Virus record (IMG/VR): IMGVR_UViG_3300037852_000093
Location: 1 to 38,226 of that record
From: a virus
Direction: 5' to 3' (one strand)
Length of the DNA stretch: 38,226 nucleotides
The position numbers and the translations under genes are program-made. Under the pieces are notes generated by a model. The model was given only the letters and a program-made list of their open reading frames with translations. It searched no databases and was not told where the DNA came from. Numbering within the stretch: position 1 is the first letter of the stretch; the number at the start of each line of letters is the position of its first letter. Of this stretch, positions 6,416 through 13,115 are shown piece by piece.

Positions 6416-6783
6416 GGGCCGACCTTGGTGGCTTCGAGCACTTCGGCGTACTTTGATGGATCAGCCTTGAGGTCTTTGATGATCTTGGCCCCAAATTTCG
6501 TCAAGAGCGCGATCGCCGCGGCTTGGCCGAACTTGTCAGAGTAGCCAAGTACCGCCTTGTTAATTTGCTCGTACGATATTGGCTCGGCAACCGGCGGCCT
6601 GTTGCGTGCGTCCAGCTCTGCCTTGGCAGGAGCTTCTATGTTCCTTACCACCGCGTCCGCAAGTGTAGACGCTGGGTTGCGCGCCGCTGCAAGTGCTTTG
6701 AGGCTCGCCTCAGAAGCATCGGCCATGCGCTCAAGCGCCTTCGCCATGCGCTCAAAAGTGTCCTCAATGTTAGCTAATCCCAT
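6412..6783 (-). CDS. Small coiled-coil/helical protein
   Basis: A 123-aa protein starting at 6783, with GGGAG upstream. An N-terminal amphipathic helix rich in Met/Ala/Glu (FERMAKALERMADASEASLK, residues 10-29) suggests a coiled coil. The C-terminal half (ISYEQINKAVLGYSDKFG... LTKFGAKIIKDLKADPSKY) resembles the helical domain of small phage accessory proteins found near DNA recombination genes. It is the first gene of a two-gene leftward unit with the DUF2800-like gene, driven from the palindromic control site at 6809-6826. Confidence 0.65.
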   Translation of the reverse strand: MGLANIEDTFERMAKALERMADASEASLKALAAARNPASTLADAVVRNIEAPAKAELDARNRPPVAEPISYEQINKAVLGYSDKFGQAAAIALLTKFGAKIIKDLKADPSKYAEVLEATKVGP

Positions 6784-6801
6784 TGCGCGCTCCCACTGAA
6801 T

Positions 6802-6829
6802 TCGATAAGTTAACGCGCATGTTAACCAA
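6802..6829 (-). promoter_or_regulatory. Leftward promoter with embedded palindromic operator
   Basis: GTTAACGCGCATGTTAAC (6809-6826) is a near-perfect 18-base inverted repeat: GTTAAC ends flank a partly symmetric core. On the minus strand, TTGGTT (6829-6824) and TATCGA (6807-6802) form a weak promoter with a 16-base spacer. The palindrome covers that spacer and the -35 box. It also contains the ATG of the divergent repressor (6819), so one bound dimer could shut both directions. Confidence 0.5.
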
Positions 6830-7073
6830 AGAAGATCGAAAAAACCAGTATAAGGCGCTGGAGGCAACATTTAGGCGCCGCGCCGAGAACCTGCGCAAGT
6901 GCCGTGACGCTGCGGGGAGCTGGTCGGAACTCGCGCGCTGGACTGGCGAAAGCGAGCCTATGCTGGTGCAGGTGGGGAGCGATAATGCGGTGCGCACGAT
7001 CGGCGAGAAATTCGCACGCAAGATCGAGCAGCGGCTGGGACTGGCGCCTGGCTGGCTTGACTTGAAGCACTGA
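6819..7073 (+). CDS. HTH repressor-like protein (no peptidase domain)
   Basis: An 84-aa protein. The order 'LRKCRDAAGSWSELARWTGESEPMLVQVGSDNAVRTIGEKFARKIEQRLGLAPGWLD' matches the HTH plus the IGxxxARxIExxLGLPxGWLD end of phage CI-type repressors. It lacks the S24 cleavage domain, so SOS-type self-cleavage is not expected. The ATG lies inside the GTTAAC palindrome, which points to autoregulation. No ribosome binding site is visible upstream, and the mRNA may be leaderless. An upstream ATG at 6783 is rejected because it would begin opposite the start of the divergent gene. Confidence 0.75.
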   Translation: MLTKEDRKNQYKALEATFRRRAENLRKCRDAAGSWSELARWTGESEPMLVQVGSDNAVRTIGEKFARKIEQRLGLAPGWLDLKH

Positions 7074-7209
7074 AGAGCGGATATGTCACATCCGTGGCGC
7101 CCACGGTGAGGGTTGATCTCCTCGCTGCCATGGCGGTTTTTCTCCCCAAGTTACGCTTTGGGCGCCACATCTTAATTTGGGGAGGGCTTTGTAACTTTGG
7201 GGACATAAT
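7074..7209 (+). promoter_or_regulatory. Leader of the replication operon with repeated GGGG motifs and alternative hairpins
   Basis: This gap follows the repressor gene. Two weak five-base-pair stems compete for bases 7092-7094: CGGAT (7078-7082)/ATCCG (7090-7094) and CCGTG (7092-7096)/CACGG (7102-7106). Further on, CCCCAAGTTAC (7144-7154), TTAATTTGGGG (7172-7182) and GTAACTTTGGGG (7191-7202) are three copies of one motif, the first inverted. The first and last can pair as a long-range stem. The last GGGG also serves as the ribosome binding site of the gene at 7210, so pairing would hide it. Confidence 0.4.
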
Positions 7210-7398
7210 ATGCGCCGATATTCCGCCCGAAAAATCCCGGAAGGCACGCACACGCACCGCTTTTGGTTGCTATCTAAAGAGGATCAGGCCGCGAGCGTCA
7301 AGAAGCTCCTGACGAGTGGCATGAGCCGCGGCGCGGTGAGCGATTTGACCGGCCTTAAGCTGCACGAAATAGCGGCGATCATGGAAGTGCAAAGGTGA
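7210..7398 (+). CDS. Small HTH-like protein
   Basis: A 62-aa protein with GGGGA seven bases upstream. The C-terminal half (VKKLLTSGMSRGAVSDLTGLKLHEIAAIM) looks like a helix-turn-helix of the 'GxSxxxIAxxTGLxxxxI' kind. It is the first gene of the replication operon and overlaps the zinc-domain gene by GTGA. A transcription or replication-initiation accessory role is likely; no exact family was recognised. Confidence 0.6.
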   Translation: MRRYSARKIPEGTHTHRFWLLSKEDQAASVKKLLTSGMSRGAVSDLTGLKLHEIAAIMEVQR

Positions 7399-7814
7399 GG
7401 GCGGCAGAGACCATTTTAGCGAGATTGGAAGGCGTCCGAGCGACCGGCGGTTCAAGGTGGATGGCGAAATGCCCTGCGCACGATGATGGCAGCCCATCCT
7501 TATCGATTCGCGAGCTAGAAGATGGTCGCGTTCTAATCTACGATTTCGGCGGCTGTGGATCCTCGGAGGTGCTTGATTCATTGGGTCTGCAGCTCTCGGA
7601 TCTTTACGCCGACAAATTGACGCACCACGCCCCGCCATTGGCTGGCGGTTTTACTCACGAAGAATTGCTGATGTCGATCAAGCATGAAACGTTCGTCGCG
7701 CTACTGCTCTTCAGGGAGGCGCGGGAAAGTGTTTTGACACCGCTCGCAATGGATCGTTTGGAGCGGGCTTGTAGGAGAATTTCCACTACTGTACAGCTCA
7801 CACGCCGTGATTAG
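7395..7814 (+). CDS. CHC2-like primase zinc-ribbon protein without a catalytic domain
   Basis: A 139-aa protein with a GTG start. Residues of about 20-65 match the zinc ribbon of DnaG-type primases: CPAHDDGSPSLSI, then LIYDFGGCGSSEVLDSLGL. Where most members have CxxC (as in C-H-A-G-C), this one has D-F-G-G-C, so the third ligand is Asp or absent. No TOPRIM or primase-polymerase domain follows. The rest is a helical tail. Next to the helicase gene, it could recognise template for a host or fused primase, or regulate the helicase. The two genes overlap by eight bases. Confidence 0.7.
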   Translation: MRAAETILARLEGVRATGGSRWMAKCPAHDDGSPSLSIRELEDGRVLIYDFGGCGSSEVLDSLGLQLSDLYADKLTHHAPPLAGGFTHEELLMSIKHETFVALLLFREARESVLTPLAMDRLERACRRISTTVQLTRRD

Positions 7815-8991
7815 GCCCGATGTCATGGTGACAGGCCAGAATCTGGATGAGTTTGCGGATCTCCCGCCGGTCGAGTCGTACCAGGACGTGCAAGTAGTGA
7901 ATGGCCACGACGGGGACGAGCCTTTGAAGCCGCCAGAACCGCCGATCGATTGGCCTAGTTTAGAGGGGGAACCACCCCCGCGAACTTGGTGGATCCAGGA
8001 CTGGTTGGGTCCGTGGCCAACCCTCACAGCCGGCGCCGGCGGGGCTGGGAAGACTCGGCTTTGGCAGGCTGTCGCGACATCTCTTGCAACCGGTCGACCT
8101 TACCTTGAGGCGCAGTGCAAACCGTTGAAAGTGCTGATGTGGCTGTGCGAGGAGTCGCGTGACGAGGTTTGGCGTCAACAGGTGGCCATCAACGCGCATT
8201 TTACTCTGTCGATGGAGAGTTTGAGCAATTTGAGCATCGTGCCGCGCTATGGCTTGGACAACACATTGCTCGCGGTTCTGCACGGAAACCCAGTGTTTAC
8301 CGGCCTGCTCGAGCAGTTGAATCAGCAGGTCAACGATCTGAAGGCAGACGTGCTGGTGCTGGATAATCTGGCCCAGGTGTTTGGCGGCAACGAGAACGAC
8401 CGACACCAAGCGACCTATTTCGTGAATGCTGTAGCCGGACTGGTGAAAGGGCGTCCATTCGCGCCGGTTTTTGTCGGGCACACTGCGCGAGCCTTCGGAT
8501 CCGAGTTTTCTGGTTCTGCCGCATGGGAGAATGCGGTGCGCATGCGCTGGTACTTAGGCCCAACTCTGCCAGATCAGAAACCAGCGGCCGAGGATGAGCC
8601 GATCGACACCGATGTGGTGTACCTAGCTAGGCGAAAAGCGAACTACACCGCTAAGGACTGGCAGAAGCTGAAATTTGAGAACGGCGTGCTGATACCGGAA
8701 AGCACTAGTGGGGATGCCAAGGCGGATGACATGTTCCGCAATGACGCCGCTGACACGGTGGTTCTGGGTGCGCTGCAGAAGCTGGCGGCCGCTGGAATCC
8801 TTGCCACAGATGGTGTGACCTCGCCAGACTATTTGCCGAAGCAAATAATAGCGAAGGGCTTTGCCAACCGACACACAAAGCGCGATCTCACCCAGGCAAT
8901 GAACCGCTTGATGGGTGCTGGGCGCCTGAAACGCGATATCGTGGGGAAGTATCCAAACCGATCCCCGCGCTTCGGACTGGTTCTGCTCTAA
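7807..8991 (+). CDS. RepA-like hexameric replicative helicase (AAA_25)
   Basis: A 394-aa protein. Walker A is AGAGGAGKT (about residues 76-84), Walker B VLVLDN (about 180-186), and 'PVFVGHTAR' with 'GSAAWENAVRMRWYL' (about 220-250) are the sensor and arginine-finger region of RepA/AAA_25 helicases. A C-terminal winged-helix-like part (about 315-390) follows. It unwinds the phage genome at the origin. The GTG at 7807 overlaps the zinc-domain gene; the ATG at 7825 (codon 7) is an alternative. The likely origin lies directly downstream, which fits a self-contained replicon. Confidence 0.85.
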   Translation: MIRPDVMVTGQNLDEFADLPPVESYQDVQVVNGHDGDEPLKPPEPPIDWPSLEGEPPPRTWWIQDWLGPWPTLTAGAGGAGKTRLWQAVATSLATGRPYLEAQCKPLKVLMWLCEESRDEVWRQQVAINAHFTLSMESLSNLSIVPRYGLDNTLLAVLHGNPVFTGLLEQLNQQVNDLKADVLVLDNLAQVFGGNENDRHQATYFVNAVAGLVKGRPFAPVFVGHTARAFGSEFSGSAAWENAVRMRWYLGPTLPDQKPAAEDEPIDTDVVYLARRKANYTAKDWQKLKFENGVLIPESTSGDAKADDMFRNDAADTVVLGALQKLAAAGILATDGVTSPDYLPKQIIAKGFANRHTKRDLTQAMNRLMGAGRLKRDIVGKYPNRSPRFGLVLL

Positions 8992-9013
8992 CTACCTGCA
9001 CAATCTGCACACA

Positions 9014-9038
9014 CTCTCCCCCCTAAGAAGGGGGAGAG
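9014..9038 (+). terminator. Strong hairpin after the helicase gene
   Basis: CTCTCCCCC (9014-9022) pairs with GGGGGAGAG (9030-9038) around a seven-base loop. It lies 23 bases after the helicase stop. No U-tract follows (AGAGTGCGCG), so it would be an atypical intrinsic terminator or an mRNA 3'-end stabiliser. Confidence 0.5.
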
Positions 9039-9212
9039 AGAGAGTGCGCGCAGGTGCAGGGGGTAGATTTAGCAGTTTGTGCTAAGTTTGAGCGGTACTT
9101 TGTGCAGTAGTTTGTGCAGATGAACGATTGGGGGACGGAAAAGTCACCAGCCGCGCGGTTCATTCGCGCTAATGAGCGGACTCAATAGACCGCCCTATTA
9201 AACGGATAATCC

Positions 9213-9293
9213 ATATGGATCAAAGGACTAGCGAACTCTCCACACGTTTGATCCATATCGCATAGTTTGTAGGACACTGTGGATAACTATGCG
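9213..9293. repeat. Two adjacent inverted repeats around a DnaA box
   Basis: ATATGGATCAAA (9213-9224) and TTTGATCCATAT (9247-9258) are perfect 12-base inverted copies. The left arm also sits in the palindrome ATCCATATGGAT (9209-9220). Immediately next, CGCATAGT (9259-9266) and ACTATGCG (9286-9293) are perfect eight-base inverted copies. The second loop contains TGTGGATAA (9278-9286), the exact complement of the DnaA box TTATCCACA. This is the core of the candidate origin. Confidence 0.65.
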
Positions 9294-9510
9294 GACTCGT
9301 GGGTAAGTTACTGATATCGTTAGGAACCGAGTGACACAATCTATCGTGGAATGTGAACGTCGAATGTTATGTTGGATTACTGTATATGCGATCAGTTATT
9401 TATGTTAAAGGAATCCATTGGGTTTTCGGCTGGCGTGACGGTGACCCTCACCTCTCCCCACAACAAAAATTTTTGCTTTCCACACATTAGCGGCGCACAT
9501 TAGCGTCAAC

Positions 9511-9759
9511 ATGAGCGCGGAACCATTTCAGGCGATTAAGGTGGACCTGCCATTGCCATCGAACAAGCGCAAGGCGGTGATGCGCGACAAGGTTTTCGCG
9601 ATGCTGGAGTCTTTGGAGGTTGCCGAGATGCGCGAGGTGAACCGCGGGCGCCGCGCTGCCAATGCGTATGTGTACCGATTTAAGTTGACGAGCGAGAAGG
9701 TTTTTACGGTGCGCGCGAGTGATCGGCCTGGCTGGTCGCGGATCTGGAGGGTGAAATGA
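9511..9759 (+). CDS. Small basic hypothetical protein
   Basis: An 82-aa protein with a beta-rich, basic C-terminal half (NAYVYRFKLTSEKVFTVRAS, WSRIWRVK). No ribosome binding site is seen; instead the tandem repeat CACATTAGCG precedes the ATG. It begins the rightward packaging/structural gene series and couples to the next micro-gene (ATGA). It may bind DNA. There is no clear small terminase in this genome, so one of the genes between 9511 and 10329 or at 12118 might fill that role. Confidence 0.6.
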   Translation: MSAEPFQAIKVDLPLPSNKRKAVMRDKVFAMLESLEVAEMREVNRGRRAANAYVYRFKLTSEKVFTVRASDRPGWSRIWRVK

Positions 9760-9887
9760 ACATCTGGCCGCTGATCGGATTGGGCGGGCTGCTCTTTGGC
9801 TTAGGCTACGTAGTGGGCTTCGTGCGCGGTTATGAGAGTTGGGTGCTGCAGGAGCGGCGCGCGAATGGTGAGGGACCAAAACGATGA
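9756..9887 (+). CDS. 43-aa single-span membrane protein
   Basis: The start overlaps the preceding stop (ATGA), and its own stop overlaps the next start in the same way. Residues 4-24 are a Gly/Leu-rich hydrophobic helix (WPLIGLGGLLFGLGYVVGFV), followed by a charged tail (LQERRANGEGPKR). GAG upstream (CTGGAGGGTGAA) gives a good ribosome binding site. Function unknown. Confidence 0.6.
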   Translation: MNIWPLIGLGGLLFGLGYVVGFVRGYESWVLQERRANGEGPKR

Positions 9888-10111
9888 ACCGGCGGCCGGT
9901 GTCATCCGCCAACATTCTCTCGGTGGGCTGGCAAGAGAGTGAGGAAGGCTCCTCTGGAGGCACGTTGGAAGTCGCGTTTCGTTCGGGGCACATTTACCGC
10001 TATACAGATGTGCCGGAGTCCACGTACCAATCGTTGCTCGGCGCCTCGAGTGTCGGCAAGACTTTCAGAGCGATCATCATGGACCGATACGATCAGACAC
10101 GGGTCGCTTGA
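9884..10111 (+). CDS. KTSC-domain protein
   Basis: A 75-aa protein that is one KTSC domain: SSANILSVGWQ, LEVAFRSGHIYRYTDVP, then YQSLLGASSVGKTFRAII. The family is found in phages and in lysyl-tRNA synthetase C-termini. Here the name-giving KTSC reads as GASSVGK. It is a small beta-rich domain with a proposed nucleic-acid-binding role. It is coupled to both neighbours. Confidence 0.85.
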   Translation: MNRRPVSSANILSVGWQESEEGSSGGTLEVAFRSGHIYRYTDVPESTYQSLLGASSVGKTFRAIIMDRYDQTRVA

Positions 10112-10329
10112 TGGACAGCATCGAACAAGAACCAGTGCCATCCGTTCCGTGTCCCTTCTGCGCGGGCTCGCGCGTCTTTGCCACGCAGGTCACGAACGAG
10201 CAAGGATTCTCAGGGCCATTTCAGATCGAGTGTCCATGCGGCGCGGCGGGACCTAAGCACGACTCGTTGGTTGAGGCGATCAAGCTCTGGAATAGTCGAG
10301 GCGTAGCGCAGCGGCGTAAACGCGCGTGA
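10111..10329 (+). CDS. Lar-like zinc-ribbon protein
   Basis: A 72-aa protein. CPFCAGSR and ECPCGAAGPKHDSLVEAIKLWNSR match the restriction-alleviation (Lar) family: two Cys pairs that bind zinc and the conserved 'AIxLWNxR' end. Some Lar proteins dampen host type I restriction; most phage copies are uncharacterised. The ATG at 10111 overlaps the stop of the KTSC gene (TGATG), and its stop overlaps the terminase GTG. Confidence 0.8.
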   Translation: MDSIEQEPVPSVPCPFCAGSRVFATQVTNEQGFSGPFQIECPCGAAGPKHDSLVEAIKLWNSRGVAQRRKRA

Positions 10330-12146
10330 TTGATTCTCTCGCGCCAGTTGATGCCGAGGCGTTTAACGCTGCCCGCTTCGAGTCCTTCTGCGGCAAGCTC
10401 ATCATCGATTCGAAAGAAGTCGGCCGCGTGCCGCTGCATTTCATGGGCTCCCAGCGCTACGCGGTGGAGCAGATTCAGGACGGCCTGCGCAACGGCATCC
10501 ATGAGTTCGTGATTTTAAAAGGCCGGCAGATGGGGATTTCCACCGTCACCCTGGCGCTCGACATGTACTGGCTGTTTAAAAATTCAGGCCTGCAGGGCGC
10601 GGTGGTCACCGACAACGATGAGAACCGCGAGCTATTCAGGTCCTTGCTTTCTGGCTACATCGCCTCTTTGCCGGCCCACGCCCGCGCGCCGATCGAGCGG
10701 CACAACCGCGCGCAGATAGTTTTCAAAAATCGCTCTCGTCTGATGTACATGGTGGCAGGAGAAAAAAAGAAAGGCGGGTTGGGGCGCGCCAAGGGCGTCA
10801 ACATGCTGCACGCCACCGAGTGCTCATCGTGGGGCGATGAGGAGGGATTTGCCTCACTCATGAATTCTCTTGCGCAGAAAAACCCAAAGCGCCTATATGT
10901 GTTTGAATCGACCGCGCGCGGCTACAACATGTTCTACCAGACTTGGGAGGTCGCGAAGAAATCCGAAACCCAACGCGCCATCTTCATCGGCTGGTGGCGC
11001 AATGAGTTCTACTCCTGGCCTGAAGATTCGAGCCAATTCAAAACCTACTGGGACGGCGCGCCAACCTCCGATGAGCGGGTGTGGCTCGGCGAAGTGTTCG
11101 GCCGCTACGGGGTCGAGGTCTCACCTGAGCAGCTCGCCTGGTGGCGCTGGTATGTCGCGGAGAAGATGAAGGGCGATGAGATGCTCGCACTTCAGGAGAT
11201 GCCGCCCACCGAGGAGTATGCCTTTCAGCTCTCAGGCAGCAAATTCTTCTCCGCCGAGCGCGTCAATCGGCACTACCAGTACGCTCTCAAGCAGCCGTGC
11301 CTGTACTTTCGCTACGAATTTGGCCTAAATTTCGAGGACACGCAGTTCTTAGAAGCGAATGAGCAGACGGCGGATGTCACGATTTGGGAGACCCCGGTCA
11401 AGCCGGAGAAAGTCGGCGAGACACAAGGCACTTATGTATTGGGCGCCGACCCTGCCTTCGGATCTTCAGAGTGGGCGGATAACTTCGTGGGGTGCATGCT
11501 GCGCTGCTACTCGGATCGCATCGTGCAGGTCGCCGAGCTCGCAACGCCGAACTGGACCGAACAGCAGTACGCCTGGGCGATTGCGCACATGGCAGGCTGG
11601 TATGGGGAGTGCATGCTGAATCTGGAAATGCAGGGTCCAGGAGGCGCGGTATTCAACGAATTGCAGAACTTGCGCCGCCAGACAGGCTCGATGGCTCCTG
11701 GGGATCCGCGCTTGGGAGCCTTTGATGCGGTGGGGCGTATTCGCGACTATTTGTGGAAGAAGCAGGATTCGATCAGCGGCAACTTCGCCTACCAGTGGCA
11801 GACCAACTTTAAAGAAAAGGTGCGCATGTTCTCCACCCTGCGCTCCTACTTCGAGCGCGATATGGTGGAAATCAATTCCCCTGCCTGCGTGCAGGAGTTT
11901 CGCAATATCCATCGGGTAGGGGATAGAATCGGCGGCGAGGGCCGGGCGAAGGATGATCGGGTCATTGCCTTGGCGATTGGCACGGTGGCCTGGAATGATT
12001 GGATCATGCCGGAGATGCAGGCGATGAATCGCACCTACCAGCGCGAGAACCGCCCGGCCGAGGAAGCGAAGAAGTTCTCACCGGTTGAGAATTCGGTGAT
12101 CAATTACCTGAAGAAAAATGGAATCAAGGTCCGCGGACTCACCTGA
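10326..12146 (+). CDS. terL: Terminase large subunit
   Basis: A 606-aa protein with a GTG start. The ATPase domain carries a Walker A variant in ILKGRQMGIST (about residues 63-72), the Walker B region MLHATECSSW (about 160-169) and the coupling motif FESTARG (about 193-199). The nuclease domain shows the Asp/Glu metal ligands in GADPAFG (about 373), NLEMQGPGG (about 432) and KDDRVIALAIG (about 541). It pumps DNA into the procapsid through the portal and cuts the concatemer. Its end overlaps the next gene by 29 bases. Confidence 0.95.
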   Translation: MIDSLAPVDAEAFNAARFESFCGKLIIDSKEVGRVPLHFMGSQRYAVEQIQDGLRNGIHEFVILKGRQMGISTVTLALDMYWLFKNSGLQGAVVTDNDENRELFRSLLSGYIASLPAHARAPIERHNRAQIVFKNRSRLMYMVAGEKKKGGLGRAKGVNMLHATECSSWGDEEGFASLMNSLAQKNPKRLYVFESTARGYNMFYQTWEVAKKSETQRAIFIGWWRNEFYSWPEDSSQFKTYWDGAPTSDERVWLGEVFGRYGVEVSPEQLAWWRWYVAEKMKGDEMLALQEMPPTEEYAFQLSGSKFFSAERVNRHYQYALKQPCLYFRYEFGLNFEDTQFLEANEQTADVTIWETPVKPEKVGETQGTYVLGADPAFGSSEWADNFVGCMLRCYSDRIVQVAELATPNWTEQQYAWAIAHMAGWYGECMLNLEMQGPGGAVFNELQNLRRQTGSMAPGDPRLGAFDAVGRIRDYLWKKQDSISGNFAYQWQTNFKEKVRMFSTLRSYFERDMVEINSPACVQEFRNIHRVGDRIGGEGRAKDDRVIALAIGTVAWNDWIMPEMQAMNRTYQRENRPAEEAKKFSPVENSVINYLKKNGIKVRGLT

Positions 12147-12612
12147 AATACTCTCGCTAGTCGAATTGGAACGCCGGTTGTCCGAAGTGCGCCGCGGCGA
12201 GTTTCACCTGCGCCGAGAACTGCCCTTGGACAACCCCCACAACGCTGTTTTGCGCTTCTCCGATGTTGCGCGCTATATTGACGTGCAACTGCCTGAGATG
12301 TATCAGGCGTTCCCCGGCATGGAGCGGGTGTACAACCGGATGAAGCCCGATCGGAAGGTGAAGAAAACCTTCAGCAAGGGCAGCGCCCGGCGCGATGAGA
12401 TACAACTGCGGCTCTCGCAGTTCTTTCACGGATGGGACAATGGGTCACTCGTTAAACAATGCGACGGCAAGCGCTGGCTCATCCTCTCCCGTCACGGAAG
12501 TGAGAAACTGGCGCAAGTGGATGCCGCGCCGCGCCCGCAAGCCATTGCGCGGGATATCAAGATGCGCATCGATATGACCACTCTGGGTCCTAAGCTGCGA
12601 GGTGTGCGCTAG
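12118..12612 (+). CDS. Hypothetical protein between terminase and portal
   Basis: A 164-aa protein rich in charged residues, with a central basic region (KPDRKVKKTFSKGSARRDEIQLRLSQFFHGW). The start overlaps terL by 29 bases and has no strong ribosome binding site. Later in-frame starts would shorten it. Its place next to terL suggests a packaging or head-assembly role. No family was recognised. Confidence 0.65.
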   Translation: MESRSADSPEILSLVELERRLSEVRRGEFHLRRELPLDNPHNAVLRFSDVARYIDVQLPEMYQAFPGMERVYNRMKPDRKVKKTFSKGSARRDEIQLRLSQFFHGWDNGSLVKQCDGKRWLILSRHGSEKLAQVDAAPRPQAIARDIKMRIDMTTLGPKLRGVR

Positions 12613-13115
12613 TGGCGATCATGAAAGAATGGCTGTGTCTCGAGCACGGCACCTTTGAGCGCACACACGGAATTTGCCCAGGGAATGGCTGCGATTCGAA
12701 ACATGTTTCACAGGAATTTCGCACGCCTGTGGGCATCGGGCGAAACTCCACCAAGCATTTCGATCAGGGCCTAAAGCGCACCGCCGATACCTACCGCATC
12801 GATAACTTTAAGTCCGCTCGCGCTGGAGAGACTTCCTTCCAAGGCCGCGCGGATCCTCAAGGACCGCAGCTTTTATGGGGCGATGACTCGCGCAAAGTGT
12901 TGGGAAAATCCTTTGCAGAACTCGCCCAAGTGGCCGCGAAGCCTTTCGAGATGACCACAAAATCCGGCAATCACGTGAAACTTGAGCACAATAACGGAAT
13001 GCGCGATGCAGCCACGCAGGTTGGCATTACTCGCCGGCGCATACCGACTGCGGAGTTCTCGGCGCATAAGAGTGAGCAAAAATCAGTTGAGCGGGCCAAA
13101 GCCCTGGTGCAGTGA
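12612..13115 (+). CDS. Hypothetical protein with N-terminal zinc-ribbon motif
   Basis: A 167-aa protein with a GTG start overlapping the preceding stop; the ATG at 12621 is an alternative. The N-terminus CLEHGTFERTHGICPGNGC has C-x2-H and C-x4-C spacing like a zinc knuckle. The rest is a mixed, positively charged domain. It overlaps the portal gene by four bases. The position suggests a virion or packaging accessory protein. Confidence 0.65.
   Translation: MAIMKEWLCLEHGTFERTHGICPGNGCDSKHVSQEFRTPVGIGRNSTKHFDQGLKRTADTYRIDNFKSARAGETSFQGRADPQGPQLLWGDDSRKVLGKSFAELAQVAAKPFEMTTKSGNHVKLEHNNGMRDAATQVGITRRRIPTAEFSAHKSEQKSVERAKALVQ

Larger units (their letters stand above)
8992..9510. other. Non-coding region, probable replication origin
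   Basis: 519 bases without a credible gene. From left to right it holds two CTGCACA copies (8996-9002, 9005-9011), a strong hairpin (9014-9038) and three TTTGTGC copies (9076-9082, 9099-9105, 9111-9117). The inverse, TGTGCAG, joins them to the left pair. Next come two long inverted repeats with a DnaA box (9213-9293), an AT-rich stretch at about 9360-9415, and a 13-base-period direct repeat CACATTAGCG (9483-9492, 9496-9505) just before the next gene. Iteron-like repeats, a DnaA box and AT-rich DNA next to a helicase gene are the usual signs of an origin. Confidence 0.6.

Noticed and set aside
9000-9510. CRISPR-like repeats in the non-coding region
   Set aside because: The repeats are only seven to twelve bases long with irregular spacing. 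They fit iterons and inverted repeats, not a CRISPR array.
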